Of a DNA stretch of 64,000 nucleotides, positions 17,807 to 26,231 are shown one piece after another (the stretch's first letter is position 1; each line of letters opens with the position of its first letter). Origin of the DNA: Teretinema sp964641135 (lineage in GTDB: Bacteria > Spirochaetota > Spirochaetia > Treponematales > Treponemataceae). The stretch covers positions 20,707 through 84,706 of the forward strand of contig CAZXJV010000001.1 in NCBI GenBank assembly GCA_964641135.1, in the 5' to 3' direction. Below the pieces are notes generated by a model. The model did not search any database. It saw only the letters and a list, made by a program, of their open reading frames with translations, and was not told the origin of the DNA. The position numbers were made by a program, and so were the translations under genes.

Positions 17807-18991
17807 ATGGACGCAGTTTCTGTTCTGATTGTCGATGACTCCGCCCTTATGCGAAGTCTTATAGGAAAAATAGTTGAAGCCACTCCCGGGCTGCGCATAG
17901 CAGAAAAGGCAATGAACGGTCGTTTTGCCCTTCAGAAAATTGCTGCAGCAAACCCGGATATTATAGTACTTGATATAGAAATGCCCGAGATGAACGGGCT
18001 GGATTTCCTTCGAGAACGCAAAAAACTGGGAATTGATATCCCTGTAATCATTCTTTCCAGCATCGCGAAAGAGGGTGCCAGAGTCACAATGGAATGCCTG
18101 GAACTCGGTGCCAGCGATTTTATAACCAAACCGTCCGGTTCAGAATCTGCAAACATAAGCACTGTTGCAAAACAGCTGTCCGAACTGCTGCTGGGCTACG
18201 GCTCCCAGTATCAGATACGTAAAATTGCAGGAACCGCGAAAAAACTGCCTCTTGAACAACTGCGAGCCTATGAATCAAGAATCACCGGACAGGAACCGCG
18301 GCAAAGCGAACCGGTTGTCAGCATCAGACCCGAGCATCTGGCCGTTCCCGAGCGCACTCTATCCCGTCCTGCAGGCAAGCCGGTAAAACCTGTCCCTGTC
18401 CGCTCTCCTGGCCCCATTGAACTGATCGCAATCGGTATCTCTACCGGAGGCCCGAATGCCCTGCGGGAAGTCTTTGCCTCCCTTGCTCCTGATCTTCCCC
18501 AGCCCATCGTCGTCGTTCAGCATATGCCGGCCGGCTTTACGGAAGAATTTGCAAACAGTCTTAACCGAATCTGTCCTCTGGAAGTAAAAGAAGCCTGTGA
18601 CGGAGATCTGATCAAACCCGGCCGCATTCTCATCGCACCCGGCGATCGTCACCTGGAGGTGGAACGGCGCTCCCTGGCCACAGTTGCCCGTGTCAGCGAA
18701 GGTCCTGCCCGCAACGGACACCGTCCCTCTGCAGATGTACTGTTTGCCTCGGTAGCCCGCGAATTTCAGAACCACGCACTCGGTATCATAATGACCGGGA
18801 TGGGCAAAGACGGAGCAGCCGAGCTTGCTCATCTGTACTCGGAGGGCTCGCGAACCATCGGTCAGGACGAGGAAACTTCTATTGTGTATGGAATGCCGCG
18901 TGTAGCCTGGGAGATGGGCGGGGTTATGGAGCAGATACCCCTGTCCAGGATGGCGGAAATCATCAACCGGTATGGACGGGAATACAGGTGA
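17807..18991 (+). CDS. cheB: Protein-glutamate methylesterase/glutaminase CheB
   Basis: A 394-aa response regulator-esterase. The receiver domain shows VDDSALMR, the phospho-acceptor LDIEMPEMNGLDF and the Lys of FITKPSG. After a linker the methylesterase carries the triad segments GISTGGPNALREVF (Ser), VQHMPAGFT (His) and IMTGMGKDGA (Asp). It removes methyl groups from receptors after phosphorylation by CheA. The start at ATG 17807 is chosen over an in-frame GTG-type extension inside cheR, since it follows AGGA and begins directly at the receiver domain. Confidence 0.96.
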   Translation: MDAVSVLIVDDSALMRSLIGKIVEATPGLRIAEKAMNGRFALQKIAAANPDIIVLDIEMPEMNGLDFLRERKKLGIDIPVIILSSIAKEGARVTMECLELGASDFITKPSGSESANISTVAKQLSELLLGYGSQYQIRKIAGTAKKLPLEQLRAYESRITGQEPRQSEPVVSIRPEHLAVPERTLSRPAGKPVKPVPVRSPGPIELIAIGISTGGPNALREVFASLAPDLPQPIVVVQHMPAGFTEEFANSLNRICPLEVKEACDGDLIKPGRILIAPGDRHLEVERRSLATVARVSEGPARNGHRPSADVLFASVAREFQNHALGIIMTGMGKDGAAELAHLYSEGSRTIGQDEETSIVYGMPRVAWEMGGVMEQIPLSRMAEIINRYGREYR

Positions 18992-19016
18992 CCTCCAGAT
19001 ACACAACAGCTACACG

Positions 19017-19466
19017 TCAGTCTTCACTGTCCTGATCAAATGAAGGAGGAAGGTCCAGTCCGTCAGGATGCCAGGGTCCTTCAATATATGGAAGCGCAGG
19101 TTTTCGGGTAATCCGTCTGATTATTACGGCAACCGTCGTACAGGCAAGAAGCACCAGACCTCCGAGCACCCGCACTCCTTCACCTGCTTCGGGCCATCGA
19201 GCAGAAACCAAAGCATATCCGGCAGCCATTCCCGCTACCGGAAGACCGATCGCAAACAACCCCTGACCAAGCTGATTCACAGATCTTGCCCGTACCCGCA
19301 CAAGAGCCCCCACACCCAGATCGCTGTGGTCGCCCCTGTCAACCTGAAATACACTTCCGTTATTTTTACACTCAGAATTGCTGCACCCGATGCACATTTC
19401 TATATCCACCGGCACAACATCGGCCACCGAACCGTTAATTGAAATAATTCTGCCCATTTCCTGCAT
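19017..19466 (-). CDS. RseC/MucC-like membrane protein
   Basis: A 149-aa protein of the RseC/MucC (SoxR-reducing system) type. Its N-terminal cytoplasmic domain has the cysteine cluster CIGCSNSEC (C-x2-C-x4-C), then GALVRVRARS leading to two transmembrane helices (FAIGLPVAGMAAGYALV and LGGLVLLACTTVAVII). Family members modulate sigma-factor or redox signalling, but no Rnf or SoxR gene is nearby, so the role here is open. The ATG overlaps the stop of the YmdB-like gene, so the pair is translationally coupled. Confidence 0.75.
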   Translation of the reverse strand: MQEMGRIISINGSVADVVPVDIEMCIGCSNSECKNNGSVFQVDRGDHSDLGVGALVRVRARSVNQLGQGLFAIGLPVAGMAAGYALVSARWPEAGEGVRVLGGLVLLACTTVAVIIRRITRKPALPYIEGPWHPDGLDLPPSFDQDSED

Positions 19467-20293
19467 CAGACACCCTCCTCTGCGGCCATTTTAACCAGTT
19501 CCTGCTCGGGAATTGTTCCGTTCCGGCTGAACGGGTTGATCGAAACACACCGCCCTTTTGAATCCAGGTCCAAAAATACACCCTGAAGCACCGGTGAAGC
19601 CCAGCACTCGCGCGACCATTCCGGTACACCGGTCAGATATTCATTTATCCGCGGCTCGGAGGCTGTACCGCCCACAGAATCACGACTGCCAGTACGTCCT
19701 GCATCGGTTATTACTCCTGTTCCTCCGCTCAGAATACCGGCATCTGCAGTTTGAACCCTGCCATGCGAACCGATAACCGCCGAAACCTTTGTATCTGCGT
19801 GAAAAGCCAGGGCCAGTTTTTCTGCCGTTGCGGCTGCATGATAGTCTACCAGTATGAACGGGGTTTCAGTACGCAGACGGGAAGAAAGAACATCAAGGGC
19901 GGTAAACGGATTATCGCTGTGTACGCGGGAAAAATGCACCCGGCCCAACAGCGATAGTACAGCCACATTTCCCTTCGCAGTTTGAACCATTCGCCACCCC
20001 CTGCCGGGGCTTTCAGCCGGATAATTAGCAGGACGTATAACCCTGGGCAGGGAAGAAAGCCCGTCCACAAGGTCTTTCTTGTAATACAGACAGTCCCCTC
20101 CGGTAAGTACATCTATACCCAGTTTGAGAAGATAGCCGGCATGCTGCCGTCCCAATCCATGACCAGCTGTCGCTCCGTCGGCATTGGCAACGATCACATC
20201 AGGAGAAAACTCTTTTTTAAGTGACGGCAAAAGGCTTTTAACACACCAGATGCCGGACTTGCCGACAATTTCGGCGATATACACTATTCTCAT
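19466..20293 (-). CDS. YmdB/TIGR00282-like metallophosphoesterase with substituted metal ligands
   Basis: A 275-aa protein aligning end to end by eye with the YmdB phosphodiesterase family, including C-terminal GGTGVITDAG and the QTAD motif. Compared with recalled Bacillus YmdB ligands, Asp8 is Glu8, Glu39 and Asn40 are Asp39 and Gly40, and Asn67-His68 is Asp67-Cys68. The DxHxEATSEK motif has lost its Glu (DYHAAATAEK), and the second His of GTHTH is Arg (GSHGRV, residues 175-180). His152 and His177 remain. The fold is probably kept but cyclic-nucleotide hydrolysis is likely lost or changed. It sits between a TPR gene and an RseC-like gene. Confidence 0.8.
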   Translation of the reverse strand: MRIVYIAEIVGKSGIWCVKSLLPSLKKEFSPDVIVANADGATAGHGLGRQHAGYLLKLGIDVLTGGDCLYYKKDLVDGLSSLPRVIRPANYPAESPGRGWRMVQTAKGNVAVLSLLGRVHFSRVHSDNPFTALDVLSSRLRTETPFILVDYHAAATAEKLALAFHADTKVSAVIGSHGRVQTADAGILSGGTGVITDAGRTGSRDSVGGTASEPRINEYLTGVPEWSRECWASPVLQGVFLDLDSKGRCVSINPFSRNGTIPEQELVKMAAEEGV

Positions 20294-20313
20294 TTACAGG
20301 TGCCCCTGACCCC

Positions 20314-20844
20314 TTAGCCCCGGTACCACGACTCTACGCGTTCCAGCATTCCTGCACAGGTATCTCTGGCTGTTGTATTTCCCAGTTCATCATAGGTGTC
20401 GCGAAGATTATACAGGGCATCTGCAAAATCGGGAATCAGTGTGACCGCCTTTTCGAAGGAGGTAACAGCTTCCTTGTACCGTTTTTGGCTGAACTGTAAA
20501 ACACCGTAATTATTCCATACCCGGCCGTTATACGGCTCAAGCTCCAGAGCCATCAAATATGCACGTTCAGCGTAGCTGTCTTCACCCAATTCATGCTGAA
20601 CAACGGCAAGGGTATCAATAATATCTACATCATGAGGATTACCGGCCCCGGCCCGTAAAAGGGCGGACTTTGCTCCCGGAAGATCTCCGGTAGCCCGATA
20701 GCTGAGGGCAAGATTAAACCATAAACAAGGACTTCCTTGATCAAGCAACAACGCCCGCTTTAAACAGGCTATCGCTTCTGTGTGCTGACCGGATGCCGCA
20801 AGCACTGCGGCGCAGTCGTTCAAGTTCTCGGCTGATTCACGCAT
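20314..20844 (-). CDS. TPR-repeat protein
   Basis: A 176-aa protein made almost wholly of about four to five tetratricopeptide repeats, for example ACLKRALLLDQGSPCLWFNLALSY and AYLMALELEPYNGRVWNNYG. There is no signal peptide, so it is a cytoplasmic scaffold. The start ATG at 20844 is set by AGGAGG 7 nt upstream. A longer reading would overlap the preceding BFN gene in another frame. Partner unknown; its place between the BFN-UVR gene and the YmdB-like gene hints at an RNA-related complex, which is inference. Confidence 0.85.
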   Translation of the reverse strand: MRESAENLNDCAAVLAASGQHTEAIACLKRALLLDQGSPCLWFNLALSYRATGDLPGAKSALLRAGAGNPHDVDIIDTLAVVQHELGEDSYAERAYLMALELEPYNGRVWNNYGVLQFSQKRYKEAVTSFEKAVTLIPDFADALYNLRDTYDELGNTTARDTCAGMLERVESWYRG

Positions 20845-20869
20845 GACTGACCTCCTTGAATACACGGTT

Positions 20870-21469
20870 TTACTCTTTTTCTGCGATCCCTCTCTCCTGT
20901 TCTTCCATCTCACGCAGACGGTCGCGAATACGGGCCGCCCGTTCAAAATCTTCGGCGGAAACCGCCTTATTCAGTTCACTCATAAGATAGTGTTCTACAG
21001 TTAATGGTCCTGTCTGCGGTACAGAATCAGCACTGACAGCCTGGCTTCCGAGAGCTGAAACCGGCAAACCCGTCTGCCTGAGGACTGCCTCGCTGACCAA
21101 TACCGGGCATCCGGTGCGGGCGGAAAGACACAGTATATCCTGCGGTCTTGCTTCAACGCGATGTTCCCTGCCCTGCTGAAGAATCACCAGCCGTGTTTGA
21201 TAGGAATCATTTTTGATTCCAAATATCTCCACATGGGACAATTTGCCGCCTAGCGCATCAATGGATGCCAGCACAAGATCATGAACCAGAGGCCTTGGAA
21301 CAAGCACGTGACTTAACTCCACCATGACAGCATGCGCCTCTGCATCACTCAGATACACCGGAACCACCCTGTCGGAATGTTCTGGGCGGATATATACCGC
21401 ATTTCCGGGTCGGGCTTTGGTAATGGTCCAAATCTGTGCAGGCAAAAAACGCGCTGTCTTCATGTACAT
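20870..21469 (-). CDS. Bifunctional nuclease (BFN/DUF151) domain protein with UVR motif
   Basis: A 199-aa protein. Residues about 20-125 form the BFN/DUF151 domain, with RVVPVYLSDAEAHAV, RPLVHDLVLASIDALGG and ARPQDILCLSARTGCPVLVS. The C-terminus is a UVR motif (ELNKAVSAEDFERAARIRDRLREME) as in UvrB/UvrC and ClpC-type partners. DUF151 proteins have been described as nucleases, but bacterial roles are unsettled. The start is ATG 21469 or the next ATG at 21463; no convincing SD. It leads the BFN-TPR-YmdB-RseC set. Confidence 0.85.
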   Translation of the reverse strand: MYMKTARFLPAQIWTITKARPGNAVYIRPEHSDRVVPVYLSDAEAHAVMVELSHVLVPRPLVHDLVLASIDALGGKLSHVEIFGIKNDSYQTRLVILQQGREHRVEARPQDILCLSARTGCPVLVSEAVLRQTGLPVSALGSQAVSADSVPQTGPLTVEHYLMSELNKAVSAEDFERAARIRDRLREMEEQERGIAEKE

Positions 21470-21517
21470 TAAAGGTATTACATGAAGGGGCAGAAAACAA
21501 GAAAGAGCCGTGTTTTT

Positions 21518-22564
21518 TTACAGTTGCATACCGGCCAAAAGGGTTTCAAACAGACCGATCATCAGAGCCGCAGCAGGTTCTTCAGGGTAGCGGCCGCGCA
21601 AAGTGAGACAGGCCCGCTCAATAAGCTGATTCCCATGCAACCGTGCACTCTCAACAGAGCCGGAATCCAGCAGCCGGTCAATCAATACAGGAATCACATC
21701 AGATGTAATACCCTCTTCGCGGGCACGGGCAAACCCCTCGGCAAAAAAAGATGCATCGGAAGGATGTTTTTCCAGATGCATGATAAGCGGAAGACTTTTT
21801 TTACCTTCTACAATATCATCGCCTCGTTGTTTCCCCGGATTTCCGCTTGCAAGATTCAACACATCGTCAACAATCTGAAAACCAACCCCGATTTTCGCGG
21901 CAAGTTCGCCCATATCGGCAGCCTGCCCCGGATCAGCTCCTCCTGCCAACATCCCGGATTCTGCTGCCAATCGTGCAAGAGTCCCTGTTTTCAGGGTAAC
22001 CATTGCCTCATACTCGGAACGAACCGGGACAAGAGAAGGATCACGATGCCAGCGAATATCCATGGCTTGACTAAGATGGAGGCGGCGCAATTCACGACTG
22101 GTCAGCTGATACAGCGCCAGTTTGAGGGAATCTGAACACGGGAAGGAATCTATTACCGAAAAAGACTGAAAATACAGCCAGGCTGCCCCATTTATCGCAG
22201 TATCTTCTCCATATTTAATATGGATAGCGGGTTCTCCACGGCGCTGAACAGCCCCGTCTTCTATATCATCATGGATAAGACTTGCTGTATGCGTTAATTC
22301 CACTATCGGGGTCAAGGCATAGGCCCTGTCCGAACCTCCGGCTAATTCACAGGCCAGGACCATTACCAGCGGCCGCCAACGCTTGCCGCCCCGGGCAACC
22401 AGATCACGGGCCGGATCAAGAAGCGGTGTTACGTGAACCATGCGTACTGCCTGTGGCAGTGCTCCAAAAGAGGTTTCAAACCAGTCAGCCGATGCACCGG
22501 AAGGCAGGATCCCCTGCAGTACAGATTCAATCTTCTCAAGACGACGCGAATACTCTATATTCAT
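21518..22564 (-). CDS. Polyprenyl diphosphate synthase
   Basis: A 348-aa all-helical trans-isoprenyl diphosphate synthase. The first aspartate-rich motif is LIHDDIEDGAVQRRG and the second FQIVDDVLNLASGN, followed by the usual GDDIVEGKKSLP. It condenses isopentenyl diphosphate units to make a quinone or carrier-lipid tail; chain length cannot be judged safely. The second motif reads DDxxN instead of DDxxD. The start is ATG 22564, which lies 6 nt after a TACAAT -10 with no SD. A longer N-terminus starting at 22615 would overlap the divergent rlmE start and is rejected. Confidence 0.9.
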   Translation of the reverse strand: MNIEYSRRLEKIESVLQGILPSGASADWFETSFGALPQAVRMVHVTPLLDPARDLVARGGKRWRPLVMVLACELAGGSDRAYALTPIVELTHTASLIHDDIEDGAVQRRGEPAIHIKYGEDTAINGAAWLYFQSFSVIDSFPCSDSLKLALYQLTSRELRRLHLSQAMDIRWHRDPSLVPVRSEYEAMVTLKTGTLARLAAESGMLAGGADPGQAADMGELAAKIGVGFQIVDDVLNLASGNPGKQRGDDIVEGKKSLPLIMHLEKHPSDASFFAEGFARAREEGITSDVIPVLIDRLLDSGSVESARLHGNQLIERACLTLRGRYPEEPAAALMIGLFETLLAGMQL

Positions 22565-22570
22565 ACCGGT

Positions 22571-22598
22571 ATTGTATCCGATAACCCATTTCTTGCAA
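22571..22598 (-). promoter_or_regulatory. Prenyl synthase promoter, TTGCAA-N16-TACAAT
   Basis: On the minus strand TTGCAA (22593-22598, palindromic) precedes TACAAT (22571-22576); ACCGGT then leads straight into ATG 22564. The predicted transcript is leaderless. The region also lies just upstream of rlmE, which instead has a GAGGAAACC ribosome site. Confidence 0.6.
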
Positions 22599-22607
22599 GA
22601 GGAAACC

Positions 22608-23219
22608 ATGGCCAATAACAGCTATAAAAAACCCGATTTTTGGAGCCAAAAAGCCTTTTCAGAGGGCTATCCAGCCAGATCTGTCTATAAACTGCAGGAA
22701 ATGGACAAAAAATTCGGTTTGATTCGCCCGGGTTTGCGAATTCTCGACCTTGGCGCAGCTCCGGGAAGCTGGACTACCTATCTTTTACGTACGCTTGGAG
22801 ATAACGGAATGGTTACCGCTGTGGATCTGTCACCGCTTGATACATCCGTTATCGCACCGAATCTGGCCTTTTATCAGGGAGATCTATACGCCCCTGCAGT
22901 CCGTGATGCAGTCGGTGCGCGAGGCCCATTTGACCTTGTAGTATGCGATGCCGCACCGGCAACAACGGGAAACCGGACCCTTGATACCACCCGTTCCGAA
23001 GCCCTGGCAGAACTGGCACTTTTTTATGCCGAAGAATTTCTGAATCAACAGGGGAACTTTGTTGTAAAAATCTTTCAGGGCGGCGGTGAACAGGCGTTGC
23101 TTAAACGCATGCGCACACTCTTTAAAACCGCCAGGGGTTTCAAACCGGAAGCCTGTCGTACATCCAGTTTTGAAACCTATCTTGTCGGTCTGGAATACAA
23201 AAAAAACACAAAAAAATGA
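22608..23219 (+). CDS. rlmE: 23S rRNA 2'-O-ribose methyltransferase RlmE (FtsJ/RrmJ)
   Basis: A 203-aa SAM-dependent methyltransferase acting on U2552 of 23S rRNA. The K-D-K-E catalytic frame is visible: ARSVYKLQEM (Lys), DLVVCDAAPA (Asp), FVVKIFQGG (Lys) and SSFETYLVG (Glu). The SAM loop is LDLGAAPGSW. The start ATG at 22608 follows AGAGGAAACC. It is divergent from the prenyl synthase with a 43-bp gap. Confidence 0.95.
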   Translation: MANNSYKKPDFWSQKAFSEGYPARSVYKLQEMDKKFGLIRPGLRILDLGAAPGSWTTYLLRTLGDNGMVTAVDLSPLDTSVIAPNLAFYQGDLYAPAVRDAVGARGPFDLVVCDAAPATTGNRTLDTTRSEALAELALFYAEEFLNQQGNFVVKIFQGGGEQALLKRMRTLFKTARGFKPEACRTSSFETYLVGLEYKKNTKK

Positions 23220-23291
23220 AGCTGTGTTCTTTTAATAAATATGCCGATACTATGTCAGAAATTCTTTTTTTTGTGATATAATTGGAGAATT

Positions 23292-24206
23292 ATGACCGCT
23301 TTCCGTTCTGCAGCCCTGTGCTGTTTGATTTTTATTCTTATATCATGTCAGGCCTCACAGAACCAGGCTGCCGCAGTGACGGTCGGGGAACAGTCAGAGT
23401 ATGACGGAATGGGCGGTTTTGACTCCGCCTTACCCACCGAGAGGCCGGACAATCCGCAGGCGGAACTTGCTGTTCCTGAACTTTTCTACACTGTTTACAC
23501 CGTTCGCAAGGGTGATATGGTCGGAAAAATTGCCGAAGCGCATGGGGTCTCCCAGGATGCCATCATCAGCCTGAACAAGTTGCGCAACACACGGGCCCTG
23601 CAGATAGGAGAGTTGCTGAAAATTCCAAGCATCAACGGCATCAGCTACACCGCACGAGCCAATGACACCCCGGATGCAATCGCAGACAAGTACCGGATTT
23701 CTCTTGAAAAACTGGCATTGATAAATAATCTGAACGACAACAAACTGGACGCCGGTACAGTATTATTCCTGCCCGATGCCAAACTTGACTGGGTTACTCT
23801 CCAGGAAATAAACGGCGATCTGTTTCGCAGACCGCTGCGCGGTAATTATTACATATCTTCACGCTATGGGTTCCGGGATAACCCCTTCAGCGGGAAACGA
23901 ACCTTTCACAATGGTATTGATATGGCCACTGCCCCGGGGACAGCGATATTTGCAGCCCTTGATGGAACTGTTACAGCCACAGGATATGATGTCGTGTATG
24001 GAAATTACGTAATTATTTCCCACCATTCCGGCTATCAATCCATGTATGCCCATCTCAATTCAATCCTGATATCGCAAAAACGTTCCGTAACGACAAATAC
24101 AAAAATCGGAACCGTAGGCAATACCGGACAAAGCACCGGCCCTCATCTGCACTTTACCGTCTACAAAAACCGCGCAACAATCAATCCGGCAAACCTGTGG
24201 AACTGA
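23292..24206 (+). CDS. LysM-M23 lipoprotein peptidase (cell-wall endopeptidase)
   Basis: A 304-aa lipoprotein (signal ending FILISC). Two LysM modules bind peptidoglycan: YTVYTVRKGDMVGKIAEAHG and YTARANDTPDAIADKY. A C-terminal M23 lysostaphin-type metallopeptidase has FHNGIDM (His, Asp), MYAHL and the terminal PHLHF. These give the zinc site, so it is probably an active endopeptidase for cell-wall turnover, unlike EnvC-type activators. A perfect extended -10 (TGATATAAT, ending 23282) is only 9 nt from the ATG, and a GGAG overlaps this interval. Confidence 0.92.
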   Translation: MTAFRSAALCCLIFILISCQASQNQAAAVTVGEQSEYDGMGGFDSALPTERPDNPQAELAVPELFYTVYTVRKGDMVGKIAEAHGVSQDAIISLNKLRNTRALQIGELLKIPSINGISYTARANDTPDAIADKYRISLEKLALINNLNDNKLDAGTVLFLPDAKLDWVTLQEINGDLFRRPLRGNYYISSRYGFRDNPFSGKRTFHNGIDMATAPGTAIFAALDGTVTATGYDVVYGNYVIISHHSGYQSMYAHLNSILISQKRSVTTNTKIGTVGNTGQSTGPHLHFTVYKNRATINPANLWN

Positions 24207-24215
24207 TCCCGGAAG

Positions 24216-24695
24216 CTATACAGTACGGTGCAGACCGAATTTCTTTATAAAAAAATCGATATTGGTGCCAACAAATAATCCGCAATATGCCGTAACAGCC
24301 AGACCGCACAAGAGATACAGGGCTACAGCATAGGACTGTCCCAAAGAATCGCGTGACCAGATACTGACAGAGCTGAGAGGCACAAACATAAATCCCGCGA
24401 TCAGCGCACACCCGGCAATAACCCATTTTTTCATGGAAACAGCATATTCACGCGGATAGGTCCGCGGATAGGCAAGACCGCTTGCAATAATCTTTTTCAT
24501 GGACAAATCTATCATTTCATCGGGTATGGAATTGCCCGAACGCAGTGGATCGGCCATCAAGGACTCAGCCCGGGTTAAATGACGTATGGTTGTCCGGCAG
24601 GAACGGCAGACCAGCAGATGAAGGGTAACAGGCAGCGGAACACGCTGATGCTTGTCTAACTCCATATAACGGTTTATTGTGCGTTCGCACCTCAT
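24216..24695 (-). CDS. Anti-sigma factor with zinc-finger (ZAS/zf-HC2) N-terminus
   Basis: A 159-aa protein directly downstream of the ECF sigma gene. The N-terminus carries the HxxxCxxC signature of zinc anti-sigma domains (HLLVCRSC). The C-terminal half has two hydrophobic helices (KKWVIAGCALIAGFMFV and YAVALYLLCGLAVTAYCGLFV), so it is membrane-bound and probably releases its sigma factor on an envelope signal. The start ATG 24695 is fixed by TGGAGGGTAGT. Pairing with the adjacent sigma factor is inferred from gene order. Confidence 0.85.
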   Translation of the reverse strand: MRCERTINRYMELDKHQRVPLPVTLHLLVCRSCRTTIRHLTRAESLMADPLRSGNSIPDEMIDLSMKKIIASGLAYPRTYPREYAVSMKKWVIAGCALIAGFMFVPLSSVSIWSRDSLGQSYAVALYLLCGLAVTAYCGLFVGTNIDFFIKKFGLHRTV

Positions 24696-24723
24696 ACTAC
24701 CCTCCAGATTTCGACGTCCGGTA

Positions 24724-25311
24724 TTATACCGGTTCGACTCGCTCACTCTCCAGCCGCTCACGAAGAACCTTTTTTGCCCTGAAGACGTGCGATTTAATGG
24801 TGTTTACCGGCAAACCGGTAACCTCGGATATTTCGGCATGAGCCATATCATAAAAAAAATACAGATCGACACAAATACGATACCGTTCCGGAAGCTCGGC
24901 AAGCGCATCGCGAATCACCTCAAGAGTCATGCTCCGCAAGTGTTTTTCCTCCGGACCGGCACTGGTATCCGGCAGATCAAAATCCTCCGCGAGACATGCA
25001 TATTCCCTGCGACGTTTTACGGAATTTACTGCGGTATTATACGCAATCCGCATCAGCCAGGTAGAAAAGCGTGCATCCCCGCGAAAAGACGATAATGAAA
25101 CATAAACCTTGACCAGTACATCCTGAACAAAATCTTCTGCATCATCGGTATTACGGAAGAAACCGTACCCAAGAGCCATAAGACGTCGCTTGTACCGTCC
25201 GGCCAATACCGCAAACGACCCGGAGTTCCCCGAAAGAATCTCTTTTATGAGCAATGCATCGTCTGGAAGTGGTTTTTCCATACCGGGTAAGTTAGCGCTG
25301 GATTCCCTCAA
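24724..25311 (-). CDS. ECF-family RNA polymerase sigma factor
   Basis: A 195-aa sigma factor with regions 2 and 4 only. Region 2 is GYGFFRNTDDAEDFVQDVLVKVY followed by FSTWLMRIAYNTA. Region 4 is ALAELPERYRICVDLYFF with the helix-turn-helix ISEVTGLPVNTIKSHVFRAKKVL. A TTG start (25311) overlaps the stop of the upstream membrane-protein gene; ATG 25281 is an alternative that loses ten non-conserved residues. Neither has a strong SD. With the anti-sigma gene it forms a cell-envelope stress module. Confidence 0.92.
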   Translation of the reverse strand: MRESSANLPGMEKPLPDDALLIKEILSGNSGSFAVLAGRYKRRLMALGYGFFRNTDDAEDFVQDVLVKVYVSLSSFRGDARFSTWLMRIAYNTAVNSVKRRREYACLAEDFDLPDTSAGPEEKHLRSMTLEVIRDALAELPERYRICVDLYFFYDMAHAEISEVTGLPVNTIKSHVFRAKKVLRERLESERVEPV

Positions 25312-25661
25312 TCCGGGCGGTGGGTCCTGGCGGCCACAAAATAAAACCCCAAAAGGCTGCCACCCAATGCTAAAGGAATCAGACCACCCAAGAGGGCATA
25401 ACCGACACCTTCAATAAAGAAGAACAAGAGTGAAAGGACTGTTCCTACTCCGGAGAGCAGAAATCCTGCCATCAGACTGAACAGCACCATATCAAAGTGC
25501 GGCGGCCGATAGATTCCGGCTGAAATCTGCCGGACAATCTGGCGGTGTCTCCATAAAAGATAAAAGAACACAACAACACCGCCCATTACAATACCCAGCG
25601 CCGGGATTAAGGAAACAACAACCTGAGCTGCCGGTGTTGCCTGGGAAGCTATCCAATTCAT
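25308..25661 (-). CDS. Small integral membrane protein in the ECF operon
   Basis: A 117-aa protein with three predicted transmembrane helices (VVVSLIPALGIVMGGVVVFFYLLW, MVLFSLMAGFLLSGVGTVLSLLFFFI and YALLGGLIPLALGGSLLGFYFV) and a short cytoplasmic loop RQIVRQISAG. It has a very strong ribosome site (AAGGAGG). It is the first gene of the sigma/anti-sigma operon and its stop overlaps the sigma start, which suggests a role in sensing or co-regulation. No family is recognised. Confidence 0.8.
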   Translation of the reverse strand: MNWIASQATPAAQVVVSLIPALGIVMGGVVVFFYLLWRHRQIVRQISAGIYRPPHFDMVLFSLMAGFLLSGVGTVLSLLFFFIEGVGYALLGGLIPLALGGSLLGFYFVAARTHRPD

Positions 25662-25686
25662 CTACAGGACCTCCTTTTTACAGTAG

Positions 25687-25715
25687 TTTGACACCGCGAA
25701 AGCGTTGATAGTTGC
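25687..25715 (-). promoter_or_regulatory. Possible ECF-type autoregulatory promoter
   Basis: On the minus strand GCAACTA (25709-25715) is 17 nt from TCAAA (25687-25691), resembling the GGAACTT / TCnnA pattern of ECF sigma promoters. It is 25 nt upstream of the first gene of the sigma operon. Only weakly supported by sequence. Confidence 0.3.
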
Positions 25716-25733
25716 ACAGAACCATAATGCACC

Positions 25734-26231
25734 TCAGCGTATTATGACAAAATCTTCAAAATATAGGGCAGAAACACGGCCCATGCTGTACACACTGTTC
25801 AGTTCCTCAAGCAGGGCGTTTTTTACCGCATCATCACCCAGCCGGTCCAGCTCCTGAACAGTACGTCCGGCAAACCAGGCAGCAATAAGCTGCCGCGTAG
25901 CTGCAGTTTTGGAAACCAGTTCCTCCCTGAAAGGCAGATCATCGACCGGATACGCCAAAACAGGACGAATAATTACTGTTACAGGAGGCTCATCAGCTGT
26001 AATCGGACGCAACTGGCCCAAGTCGGTAAAGAACGCAGTATCCTGCCGGATCGCAGGAACAGCTGAAGCGCCCATATCAGCTGCGTCAAGCCAGGATCCC
26101 GGTCTCGCCCGGCCCGAAGCGAAAGCCCACAGGGTTCCAAATACAATAGCCAGCAGTATCAAAGAGGCTACCGCTGCAAGGAACGCTACAGCAAGGCGGC
26201 CGGAACTGCGTTCATTTCGTCGCGACTTCAT
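25734..26231 (-). CDS. FliL-like membrane protein
   Basis: A 165-aa protein with one N-terminal transmembrane helix (AVAFLAAVASLILLAIVFGTLWAFA). Its periplasmic domain ends like FliL: ...ALLEELNSVYSMGRVSALYFEDFVII compares with the family's terminal IN..L..G.V..VYFT.FVIQ. FliL supports flagellar stator function. No other flagellar gene is adjacent, so this may be a second, specialised paralogue. It overlaps hflX by 20 nt and follows it in the same direction. Confidence 0.6.
   Translation of the reverse strand: MKSRRNERSSGRLAVAFLAAVASLILLAIVFGTLWAFASGRARPGSWLDAADMGASAVPAIRQDTAFFTDLGQLRPITADEPPVTVIIRPVLAYPVDDLPFREELVSKTAATRQLIAAWFAGRTVQELDRLGDDAVKNALLEELNSVYSMGRVSALYFEDFVIIR

Noticed and set aside
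22565..22615. Longer prenyl synthase N-terminus starting at 22615
   Set aside because: It would overlap the rlmE start and the promoter; the conserved fold begins after 22564.
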